A stretch of 64,000 nucleotides of DNA, taken from Streptomyces avermitilis MA-4680 = NBRC 14893. Its GTDB lineage: Bacteria; Actinomycetota; Actinomycetes; Streptomycetales; Streptomycetaceae. The position numbers and the translations under genes were made by a program. The notes under the pieces are model-generated. The model searched no databases and was not told where the DNA came from. It saw nothing but the letters and a program-made list of their open reading frames with translations. The stretch is from NCBI RefSeq assembly GCF_000009765.2, contig NC_003155.5, positions 1,860,001-1,924,000 on the forward strand, written 5' to 3'. Of the stretch, positions 8,444-15,450 are shown piece after piece. Within the stretch, counting starts at the first letter, position 1. Each line of letters opens with the position of its first letter.

Positions 8444-8764
8444 TCACAGACACGTACGGACGAGCCACTCGTCGTAATTGTATGCGTCTCTCGCCGGATC
8501 CGGGACTGTGGCCGGCTTTTCTTCAACCGTATCCGCCAGGCGGATACGCTCCGGAAGCTTGCCGAATCGTTCACGGCGCGCCACCTCGACGGCATCCAGG
8601 GCCTTCTGTTCGTACGGCATTTCGCCCTCCTCCATTCGACGCGGCCCGCCGGGGGCAGCTCGGACGACGGCCGCTTCGACGACGGCCGCTCCGACAGCGA
8701 CCGAGAGGCTGCCGCGATTCTCCTTGCCAGGTTCGACTGCGGCCTGCCGGTCACTCGTAGCCAC
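8444..8764 (-). CDS. Small acidic/basic hypothetical protein with C-terminal Cys
   Basis: A 106-residue ORF from a GTG with GGAGGGG seven bases upstream. An internal ATG (MPYEQKALDAVEVARRERFG, at about 8620) also has GGAGG at good spacing and would give about 58 residues. The C-terminal half is hydrophilic, charged and helix-prone and looks conserved in style (KLPERIRLADTVEEKPATVPDPARD), ending DEWLVRTCL. No domain is recognised and no membrane segment or signal peptide is visible. The Ala/Val-rich N-terminal portion might be untranslated. It is convergent with the LysR gene. Confidence 0.55.
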   Translation of the reverse strand: MATSDRQAAVEPGKENRGSLSVAVGAAVVEAAVVRAAPGGPRRMEEGEMPYEQKALDAVEVARRERFGKLPERIRLADTVEEKPATVPDPARDAYNYDEWLVRTCL

Positions 8765-8896
8765 GGCAATTCCCCTCCGCCGGATTTCGAGTCAACAAAG
8801 TCTCATATGCGATCGATAGACCTACGACGCGGAATCCAAATGGCGGTCCGAATTCGTTCGGAATTCCGCAGCCTTGAACCGCCGGGCGACGGGACA

Positions 8897-8955
8897 TCAC
8901 CTCTTCAGCTGGTGACGATGCTCGCAGCCTGCTGCGTCACCTGTCAAGGAGGTGA
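8897..8955. promoter_or_regulatory. Second copy of the CGNR operator pair, without a gene
   Basis: TCACCTCTTCAGCTGGTGA (8897-8915) and TCACCTGTCAAGGAGGTGA (8937-8955) match the two palindromes at 3692 and 3732, including the 40-bp centre-to-centre spacing and the bases GACGTGA after the second site. No CGNR gene follows; the sequence passes into a simple repeat. Confidence 0.7.
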
Positions 8956-8990
8956 CGTGATCCCGACCGCGACTTCGACGCGACCGGGAT

Positions 8991-9042
8991 CGGGAACGAG
9001 AACGGGAACAGGAACAGGAACAGGAAACAGGAAACGGGAAAC
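8991..9042. repeat. GGAACA-type simple repeat
   Basis: A purine-rich run built of imperfect GGAACA/GGAAAC/GGGAAC units covers about 50 bp between the operator pair and ung. It has no spacer-repeat structure. Confidence 0.8.
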
Positions 9043-9095
9043 GCTCCAGCGAACAAGGGGCGGCACCCGTGCCACCCCGCCGCGACGGCCGCGCC

Positions 9096-9773
9096 CTAAG
9101 GCAGGCGCCAGTCCACCGGCTGCGCACCCTGGCGGACCAGGAGTTCATTGGCCCGGCTGAAGGGACGTGAGCCGAAGAACCCGCGATCGGCCGACATCGG
9201 CGAGGGATGTGCGGACTCGATCGCCGGGAGATCCCCGAGCAGCGGCCGCAGATTGCGGGCGTCCCGCCCCCACAGGACCGACACCAGCGGCGTACCGCGC
9301 GCCACCAGTGCCCGGATCGCCTGCTCCGTCACCTCTTCCCAGCCCTTGCCCCGGTGCGCCGCCGGCTTGCGGGGGGCCGTCGTCAGCGCCCTGTTGAGCA
9401 GCAGCACCCCCTGCTCGGTCCATGGCGTCAGATCGCCGTTGGACGGCCTGGGCAGCCCCAAGTCCGTGTGCAGTTCCCGGAAGATGTTCTCCAGGCTTCC
9501 CGGCAACGAACGCACCTCGGGTGACACTGCGAAGCTCAGCCCGATGGCCATCCCCGGCGTGGGATAGGGGTCCTGACCGACAATCAGAACGCGGACGTCG
9601 TCGAAGGGCTGCTGAAAGGCCCTCAGCACATTCGCCCCGGCGGGGAGATAGGTCCGGCCGGCAGCCACCTCGGCCCGGAGGAAGTCCCCCATCGCCGCGA
9701 TGCGTCCGGCCACAGGGTCAAGAGCCTTCGCCCAGCCTGCTTCAACGAGTTCATGCAAAGGTCGTGGTGCCAC
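9096..9773 (-). CDS. ung: Uracil-DNA glycosylase, family 1
   Basis: A 225-residue enzyme that removes uracil from DNA in base excision repair. The water-activating motif [16 protein letters not shown] is present at about residue 66, and the minor-groove leucine-loop region [21 protein letters not shown] near 190; the usual HPSPLS has Met in place of Leu. The length and the C-terminal PVDWRLP are normal. A short second copy of the last 13 codons lies on the other strand at 9986-10027. Confidence 0.95.
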   Translation of the reverse strand: MAPRPLHELVEAGWAKALDPVAGRIAAMGDFLRAEVAAGRTYLPAGANVLRAFQQPFDDVRVLIVGQDPYPTPGMAIGLSFAVSPEVRSLPGSLENIFRELHTDLGLPRPSNGDLTPWTEQGVLLLNRALTTAPRKPAAHRGKGWEEVTEQAIRALVARGTPLVSVLWGRDARNLRPLLGDLPAIESAHPSPMSADRGFFGSRPFSRANELLVRQGAQPVDWRLP

Positions 9774-9867
9774 AACGCGTCACTCTACTGGCACACACCG
9801 GGGCCCTACCCAGGCATCGCCGCCCCGCGCACGGGGCCGTCGCACGGCGCTACTCTTCCTCCTCGCC

Positions 9868-9899
9868 AAGGCCTTCGAACCGGAAGGCCTTCGAACCGG
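9868..9899. repeat. 16-bp perfect tandem repeat
   Basis: AAGGCCTTCGAACCGG occurs twice back to back (9868-9883 and 9884-9899) in the gap between ung and the sugar kinase. Each copy includes the palindrome TTCGAA. Confidence 0.88.
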
Positions 9900-9985
9900 T
9901 CCGACAGAGCACCCAGCCGGTCGCCGCGAAGAAGGGGAGCGTGTTGCGTCCAGTGATCAAGTCACTCCGCCATGGTGACCTGCCC

Positions 9986-10027
9986 CCGCGGCAAGGGGCG
10001 CAGCCGGTGGACCGGCGCCTGCCGTGA
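9986..10027 (+). pseudogene. 3' fragment of a second uracil-DNA glycosylase gene
   Basis: Thirteen codons plus TGA read [13 protein letters not shown], nearly the same as the ung C-terminus [12 protein letters not shown] encoded on the opposite strand at 9096. The DNA shares long identical runs. Nothing further upstream resembles ung. The stop overlaps the GTG start of the next gene (GTGA), an arrangement typical of coupled genes, which suggests an ung paralogue once preceded the kinase and was deleted except for its end. Confidence 0.65.
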
Positions 10028-11082
10028 CACCCACAGGCGCGGCGCCGGGCGGTAGGGACGGGACGCCGGACGGCCCGGGACCACGTGCCGATCCCACCGC
10101 GGCTGCCGGACGTTCGGATGTCGTCCTCGCCGTGGACTCCGGGGGTTCCGGACTGCGGGCCGTTCTGGCCGCGCGCGGCGGCGGGGGCGCGGCTCTGTCG
10201 GCGCCGCTCGTGTCGAAGGAGCCGGTGCGCACCGGACCTCGCGGTATCGATGCCGGGCAGCTGCTGGAGCACCTGCTGCCCATGGCACGGCAGTTGCTGG
10301 CCGACGCCGAGGCGGGCGGACCGTGCGCGGTGGCGATCGGAGCGGCCGGCTTCGCCACCCTCGGCGACGGGTTGCGCGCCGAACTGCCCTCCGCGCTGGC
10401 CCGGGAGCTCGGCGTACCGAGGGTCGCCCTCGCCGCCGACGCCGTCACCGCCTACACGGGCGCCCTCGGCGTCCGGCCCGGCGCGGTGGTCGCGGCAGGC
10501 ACCGGTCTCATCGCCGTCGGCACGGATCTCCGAAGCTGGCGCCGGGCGGACGGCTGGGGCCATCTGCTGGGCGACTGTGGCAGCGGGGCGTGGATCGGGC
10601 GGGCCGGTCTCGAGGCGGCGCTGCGGGCCCACGACGGACGGCCGGGCGGCTCTCCGCGGCTGCTGGCGCGGGCCGAGGAGAGGTTCGGTCCGGTCGCCTC
10701 TCTGCCCGGCAAGCTCTATCCGCGCACCGACCGCCCGGCCGTGCTCGCCTCCTTCGCACCCGAAGTGGCCGCCTGCGCACCGGGCGACCCGGTCTCGGCG
10801 GGCGTCCTGCGCACGGCGGCCCGGCACATGGCGGAGTCCGCGGCCGCCGTCTGCCCGGCCTCGGGGCATCCCCAAGTCGCCCTCACCGGCGGCCTGTTCA
10901 AAATGGGCGCCCCGCTCCTCGTACCACTGGGGGAGGAACTGGCCGTCCAGCTCCCGCACGCACGGCGGGTGACGGCGGAAGGCGACCCGTTGCACGGCGC
11001 CGTGCGCATCGCCCTCGACCTGGCCGCCGGTTCGCTCACTCTCCCGTGCGACGAGCACATGCTGTACGTGGTGACCGAGTGA
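10024..11082 (+). CDS. BadF/BadG/BcrA/BcrD-family ATPase, N-acetylglucosamine-kinase-like
   Basis: A 352-residue actin-fold (ASKHA) kinase. After a disordered Pro/Gly-rich N-terminus, VVLAVDSGGSGLRAVLA is the phosphate-1 motif, VVAAGTGLIAVG the phosphate-2 motif and DGWGHLLGDCGSGAWIG the connecting segment seen in GlcNAc kinases. VALTGGLFKMG near the C-terminus is the adenosine motif. The likely reaction is ATP-dependent phosphorylation of an amino sugar, possibly from cell-wall recycling; the substrate is not proven. The GTG start overlaps the stop of the ung fragment. Confidence 0.87.
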   Translation: MTPTGAAPGGRDGTPDGPGPRADPTAAAGRSDVVLAVDSGGSGLRAVLAARGGGGAALSAPLVSKEPVRTGPRGIDAGQLLEHLLPMARQLLADAEAGGPCAVAIGAAGFATLGDGLRAELPSALARELGVPRVALAADAVTAYTGALGVRPGAVVAAGTGLIAVGTDLRSWRRADGWGHLLGDCGSGAWIGRAGLEAALRAHDGRPGGSPRLLARAEERFGPVASLPGKLYPRTDRPAVLASFAPEVAACAPGDPVSAGVLRTAARHMAESAAAVCPASGHPQVALTGGLFKMGAPLLVPLGEELAVQLPHARRVTAEGDPLHGAVRIALDLAAGSLTLPCDEHMLYVVTE

Positions 11083-11094
11083 CCGAGTGACCGA
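11071..11094. repeat. Three tandem 8-bp copies covering a stop codon
   Basis: GTGACCGA is repeated three times. The first copy encodes the last Val-Thr-Glu of the kinase and the TGA lies across the first junction, so removing copies would not change the protein end. Confidence 0.9.
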
Positions 11095-11274
11095 AAAGAG
11101 TGACTGATCCGCCTTGCGGAAAGGATGACTGGCGTCTTCCGGCACAGCCGCAAGATCAGACCGTGTCGATCCCTTCAATTCCGTACGTAACTCATCAGAC
11201 AAAAGCGGACGGATACCGCTCACCTGCACCCTCCCCGAACAGGGGAGCCCAGGAAACCAGTAACATGCGGCGCC

Positions 11275-12198
11275 ATGAGCTCCCCCACTGGGCCCGCGTC
11301 CGGCCTGCCTGTACGAATGCCGCGACCCCGCCAGCCCGGGCGGCACCGCCGTCCGGAACCCCTGGCGGCTCCCGAGGGCGCGCCCGCGCTCGTCCTCGCG
11401 GTGCCGGGCACCCCCAGCGCCGCCACGCGCAGCCTCGCCGAGGAGGTCGTGAGCATCGCGCGCTCCGAGCTGCCCGGCCTCGACGCCCGGATCGGCTACC
11501 TGGACGGGGACACCTCCGAGTTCCCCACGCTTCAGTCCGTGCTCGTGCGCACCTTCGAGGAGCGCACCGCCCGCTTCGAACAGGCCCGCGCCGCCGGTAT
11601 GGACGTCAAGGAGCCCGACGGCCCCGTCGCCGTCGTGGTGCCCCTGCTCGCGGGACCGGACAGCGCGCTGCTGCGCCAGGTCCGCCAGGCGGTCATGGAC
11701 AGCCGTATCGCGGCCGATCTGACCGATGTCCTCGGCCCGCACCCGCTGCTCGCCGAGGCGCTCCACGTGCGCCTCTCCGAGGCCGGTCTGGCCCGCGCCG
11801 ACCGGGCCAGGCTGTTCACCGTGGCCACGGCCGCGGACGGCATCATCCTGGCCTCCGTGGGTGGCGACGAGGCCGTGCAGGCGGCCGGGATCACCGGCAT
11901 GCTGCTCGCCGCGCGGCTCGCCGTGCCGGTGATGGCGGCGGCGCTGGACGAAGAGGGCTCGATCGCGGCCACCGCCGAGCAGCTGCGTTCCTCGGGCTCG
12001 CAGCAGCTGGCGCTCGCGCCGTACCTGATCGGCCCGGAGATCGACGCGGGGCTGCTGGACGCGGCCGCCCAGGAGGCGGGCTGCTCCGCCGCCGAGGCCC
12101 TCGGCCCGTACCCGGCGATCGGCAAGCTCGTGCTCGCCAAGTACACGACGGCGCTCGGTATCGCCCCGCAGCAGCCGCAGGGCGCGCCCGTCCGCTGA
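11275..12198 (+). CDS. CbiX/sirohydrochlorin chelatase-like protein
   Basis: A 307-residue protein. After a basic, Pro-rich N-terminus of about 30 residues, APALVLAVPGTPSAATRSLAEEV begins the first of two class II chelatase (CbiX/SirB-like) domains. GYLDGDTSEFPTLQSVL and VVVPLLAGPDSALLRQV are domain-1 landmarks; a second domain spans about residues 170-300. Family members insert Fe or Co into sirohydrochlorin, but actinobacterial two-domain forms often lack the catalytic histidines, and the first-strand GHGS-type His is absent here (VPGTPS). It may have another role. A bidirectional hairpin follows. Confidence 0.78.
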   Translation: MSSPTGPASGLPVRMPRPRQPGRHRRPEPLAAPEGAPALVLAVPGTPSAATRSLAEEVVSIARSELPGLDARIGYLDGDTSEFPTLQSVLVRTFEERTARFEQARAAGMDVKEPDGPVAVVVPLLAGPDSALLRQVRQAVMDSRIAADLTDVLGPHPLLAEALHVRLSEAGLARADRARLFTVATAADGIILASVGGDEAVQAAGITGMLLAARLAVPVMAAALDEEGSIAATAEQLRSSGSQQLALAPYLIGPEIDAGLLDAAAQEAGCSAAEALGPYPAIGKLVLAKYTTALGIAPQQPQGAPVR

Positions 12199-12220
12199 CC
12201 CGTACGCTTCCAGAACGACA

Positions 12221-12252
12221 CAGGGCCCGCCCTTCTCGAGGGGCGGGCCCTG
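12221..12252. terminator. Hairpin between convergent genes
   Basis: CAGGGCCCGCCC and GGGCGGGCCCTG form a 12-bp GC-rich stem around an eight-base loop. It lies 22 bp after the CbiX-like stop and before the lactonase stop on the other strand, so it can serve both transcripts. Confidence 0.8.
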
Positions 12253-12320
12253 CGGCTTCCGGCGTTCCACCTCGGCCAACGCCCATCAGGCAGCCGGTCG
12301 GCTGGTCCGGAGCACGCACC

Positions 12321-13361
12321 CTAGACCCGGTCGAAGACCACGCAGGACGCCGCCGGCGCCTCGATCGAGCCGCCCCTGCGTGGCAGCCCCGTCGTCGGGT
12401 CGACGGCGAACCAGGTGACGTTCCCCGACCGCTCGTTCGCGACGTACAGGAAACGCCCCGCGAGGGTCAGCGCCCGAGGCCAGGCTCCTCCGCACGGCAC
12501 CGTCGTGACCAGGCGCAGTCCGTCCTTCTCGACCGCGAGCACGGAGATCACGTCCTTGCCGCGCGTCGCGGTCCATACGAAGCGGCCGTCGGGCGAGACG
12601 ACGATTCCGGACGGGTAGGCGTCGCCTTCGGGGGCGCCGGGCAGCACGGGTGTCTCCGCGACCGGCTTCAACGCTCCGTCGGCGGGGTCCCAGCGGCAGA
12701 CGGTGACCATGGGTGTCAGTTCGTTCAGTACGTACGCGCGGTCGCCGTCCGGGTGGAAGGCCAGATGGCGGGGGCCCGAACCGGGCCGCAGCGCGATCTC
12801 GCGGTGCACGGCGAGTGCACCGCCGTGCAGGATGCACACCCGCACCGAGTCCGTGCCGAGGTCGACACTGACGATCCACCGGCCGCTCGGGTCGGGCAGC
12901 ACCTGGTGGGCGTGCGGACTCTGCTGGCGCTTGGGGTCCGGGCCCGCGCCGGCATGCTGGAGGACAGTGGCCCCCTCGTCCGCCGGGGTGCCGTCGGCGC
13001 GCAGGGGAACGGCGGTGACACTGCCGGAGCCGTAGTTGGCGATCAGGACGTGACCGGCGTGCACGCTGAGATGGGTGGGCCCGCTGCCGCCGACCGGGAC
13101 CGGCGGAGCGGTCAGTTCCGGCTTGTCGTCCTCCACGCGGTACGCGGCCACCGCGCCGTCGGCCGTCTCGCTGACCGCGTAGAGCATGCCTCCGTCCGGT
13201 GACAGGGCGAGGTACGACGGGTCGGGTACGCCGTCCGCGCCGCCCAGGACCGTCAGCGCGCCGGTGTCCTCGTCCACGGCCGCGGTGAGCACGCCGAGAC
13301 CTCCCGCCGCCGTGAACGACCCGATGAACGCCCGTCGTCGCCGCCTGCCGCCGTCTGTCAC
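12321..13361 (-). CDS. Lactonase (6-phosphogluconolactonase-type beta-propeller)
   Basis: A 346-residue seven-bladed beta-propeller protein. The repeats carry blade motifs such as DPSYLALSPDGGMLYAVSE, GPTHLSVHAGHVLIANYGSG and GPRHLAFHPDGDRAYVLNEL, and the C-terminus FYLYVANERSGNVTWFAVD-like segment closes the propeller. The family includes cycloisomerase-type 6-phosphogluconolactonases (Pgl) of the pentose phosphate pathway; the exact lactone is not certain. The GTG start has AGGGGAC upstream. Confidence 0.88.
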   Translation of the reverse strand: MTDGGRRRRRAFIGSFTAAGGLGVLTAAVDEDTGALTVLGGADGVPDPSYLALSPDGGMLYAVSETADGAVAAYRVEDDKPELTAPPVPVGGSGPTHLSVHAGHVLIANYGSGSVTAVPLRADGTPADEGATVLQHAGAGPDPKRQQSPHAHQVLPDPSGRWIVSVDLGTDSVRVCILHGGALAVHREIALRPGSGPRHLAFHPDGDRAYVLNELTPMVTVCRWDPADGALKPVAETPVLPGAPEGDAYPSGIVVSPDGRFVWTATRGKDVISVLAVEKDGLRLVTTVPCGGAWPRALTLAGRFLYVANERSGNVTWFAVDPTTGLPRRGGSIEAPAASCVVFDRV

Positions 13362-13440
13362 CTGCGTCCCCTCTCACCGATGGGGGTCTCCAGCCCGGGA
13401 GGCCGGGCTCGGGAGCCTCTGGGCCGACCGTAGCAGCCGG

Positions 13441-13482
13441 TCTAGACCAGAATCTCGTCGATCTAGACCAGAATCTCGTCGA
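13441..13482. repeat. 21-bp perfect tandem duplication at the nitric oxide synthase stop
   Basis: Bases 13441-13461 are repeated exactly at 13462-13482. The unit is seven codons long and contains the last six codons and the TAG stop of the NOS gene (IDEILV, stop). The second copy lies just after the functional stop, so the reading frame is unaffected. Confidence 0.92.
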
Positions 13483-15322
13483 TCTCACCGCGCGCCCGGG
13501 CCAGCGCCTCCGGATGGTGGACGTAGGCGGGGTGCCGTTCCACCGTCTCGTACGTGCGGTGGAAGACCGGGGTGGCGCTGCCGGAGATCGGCGGCACGAT
13601 CCAGGACCAGTCGGCACCGACCCGGCGGCCCTTGCGCTCCTCGCGGTCCAGGTGGGTGAGGAAACGAAGGGACTCGGTGTGGTGATCGGTGACGGTGACA
13701 CCGGCGCGGTCGAAGGAGTGCAGGACGGAGCGGTTGAGCTCGACGAGCGCGCGGTCCTTCCACAGGGAGCGGTCGCTGCGGGTGTCGAGGCCGAGGCGGT
13801 CGGCGAGGTGCGGCAGGAGGTCGTAGCGGTCGGCGTCGGCGAGGTTGCGGGCGCCGATCTCGGTACCCATGTACCAGCCGTTGAAGGGGGCCGCCGGGTA
13901 GCAGATGCCGCCGCTCTCCAGACACATGCCGGCCAGGGCGGGCACCGCGTGCCAGCGCAGTCCGAGCGACCGCCACCAGGGGTACTCGGGGTGCGTGAGC
14001 GCCACTTCGAGCACGGCGTCCTCGGGCAGCGTGAACCAACGGGGCCGGTCGCCCGCGCTCTGCACGATCAGCGGCAGCACGTCGAACGGGCTGCCGGGGC
14101 CGCCGGGCCAGCCGAGGCGACGGGCGAGCGCGGTCAGACCGGCGTTGCGCGGGTCACCGGTGACTGCGCCGCCGGGGCGGGCGTAGCCGGCGTACCGGAT
14201 GAGCTGCTCGTTCCAGATCCGCGGTCCTGGACGGCCGGGCGCGTCGGGTGCGAACACCGTGATCAGGGCGCGGATACGGCCGTCCCGGGTGGCCTCCCGC
14301 AGGTGGTCCGCCGAAGCCTCGGCGACGTCCTTTGCGTCCCGCACGTCCCGGCGGTCGCGTACGCACAGGGAGTGCCAGTACAGCCGCCCTATGCATCGAT
14401 TGGCGTTCCGCCAGGCGACCCGGGCGCCGAAGACCAGTTCTTCCGTGGTGTGTCGGTACGTCCCTGTCTCCGCGATCTCCGCGTGCGCGGCGGCGATGCG
14501 GCGGGCCGGGTCGCCGAGGCGTTCTTCGGTGTGGTGGAGGGTGAGGAACGCGGTGGCGGCGCAGAGGAGATCGTGCCCGTCGTGACCGTCCTGGCCCTCG
14601 TGCCCGTCATGGCCGTCGCCTTCTTCACGCCGGTCGGGCCGGGCGGGCCGGGCCGGCCCGTCGGTGGTGGGGCTGCCGGTCGGGTGGTCCGGATGCCCGT
14701 CCGGGCGGTCACCGCGGGTGCGCGCCGCGCCCCACCCGCGGGCGCCTGGGAGGGTCGGCCCAGGGGGTCTGTGCTCGGACTCCCCCGCGGTGTCCTTGCG
14801 ACCGTGCGGCGCGCACCACGTCTCCGTGCTCCAGCCGCGTGCGCGGGAGGGCGCGCCGTGCCGATCGCGCGCGTCCCCGCCCGGTCGACTCGCGGCACTT
14901 TCCGGCGGAGCGTCGGCCAGTAAGCGGCCCTGGAGGCCCGTGATCGATCCGGTACCGGATCCGTCGGCCGTCCATACGCCCCGGCCCCGCCCGACACCGG
15001 ATGGGTCGGCCATGCGCGGGCCCTGTCCCGTGGCGGTCCGCAGGCCCTGGCCCGTATCAGGCGGCTCCGCGGTCCGCAGGCCACGTCCCGCGCCGCCGGT
15101 GGCGGGCTCGTGGGATGCCGGGGGATCCGTATCCGCGCCGTCACGGTGGGCCCGGGCCCGGTCGAGCCAGCCTCCTGGCTCCTCCGGCCACTGCGGCCGG
15201 GACCCGGTGCTTCCCGTACCAGCCGTATTCCCGGCGCTTCCGGTACTTCCGTCGCCGTGTCGGCGTGGGAAGTTCCGCATGGCACACCCCCAAGCGGCTC
15301 CGTCCGCGGGCCGCTCCCGCAC
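13463..15322 (-). CDS. nos: Bacterial nitric oxide synthase oxygenase with long N-terminal extension
   Basis: The C-terminal ~368 residues (about 252-619) are a complete NOS oxygenase domain. WRNANRCIGR supplies the axial heme cysteine (Cys310), and PFNGWYMGTEIGARNL contains the glutamate that binds the arginine guanidinium. There is no reductase domain, as in other bacterial NOS, so electrons must come from a separate partner. The first ~250 residues are unusual: low-complexity, Gly/Arg/Pro-rich, with GLRTAEPPDTGQGLRTATGQ-like repeats and a His/Asp/Gly patch (GHDGHEGQDGHDGHD) just before the domain. The start may be GTG 15322 or ATG 15280 (GGGG upstream). It makes NO and citrulline from arginine. 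Confidence 0.9.
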   Translation of the reverse strand: MRERPADGAAWGCAMRNFPRRHGDGSTGSAGNTAGTGSTGSRPQWPEEPGGWLDRARAHRDGADTDPPASHEPATGGAGRGLRTAEPPDTGQGLRTATGQGPRMADPSGVGRGRGVWTADGSGTGSITGLQGRLLADAPPESAASRPGGDARDRHGAPSRARGWSTETWCAPHGRKDTAGESEHRPPGPTLPGARGWGAARTRGDRPDGHPDHPTGSPTTDGPARPARPDRREEGDGHDGHEGQDGHDGHDLLCAATAFLTLHHTEERLGDPARRIAAAHAEIAETGTYRHTTEELVFGARVAWRNANRCIGRLYWHSLCVRDRRDVRDAKDVAEASADHLREATRDGRIRALITVFAPDAPGRPGPRIWNEQLIRYAGYARPGGAVTGDPRNAGLTALARRLGWPGGPGSPFDVLPLIVQSAGDRPRWFTLPEDAVLEVALTHPEYPWWRSLGLRWHAVPALAGMCLESGGICYPAAPFNGWYMGTEIGARNLADADRYDLLPHLADRLGLDTRSDRSLWKDRALVELNRSVLHSFDRAGVTVTDHHTESLRFLTHLDREERKGRRVGADWSWIVPPISGSATPVFHRTYETVERHPAYVHHPEALARARGEIDEILV

Positions 15323-15450
15323 GGTCCGCGGGTTCCGTGCTGTCCGATAGCGGCGGGATTACCCAGCCGATGCCCTGATCCACCCTCCAGGTGGCCGAAA
15401 CATGTGCCTCACTTCAAGGTCGGGTCGCCCGGCCCCCGAGCGCAGCAAGG

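Larger units (their letters stand above)
8765..9095. other. 331-bp intergenic region with operator pair and simple repeat
   Basis: The stretch lies between the small hypothetical gene and ung. It holds the CGNR-type palindrome pair at 8897-8955 and a purine-rich simple repeat at 8991-9042. No reading frame resembles a known protein. Confidence 0.6.

Noticed and set aside
8991..9042. Possible CRISPR or minisatellite
   Set aside because: The repeat units are only six to seven bases with no spacers, so this is a simple sequence repeat.
9850..12279. 809-codon minus-strand frame over the sugar kinase and CbiX-like genes
   Set aside because: No family-like sequence; it is a shadow of two well-supported plus-strand genes.
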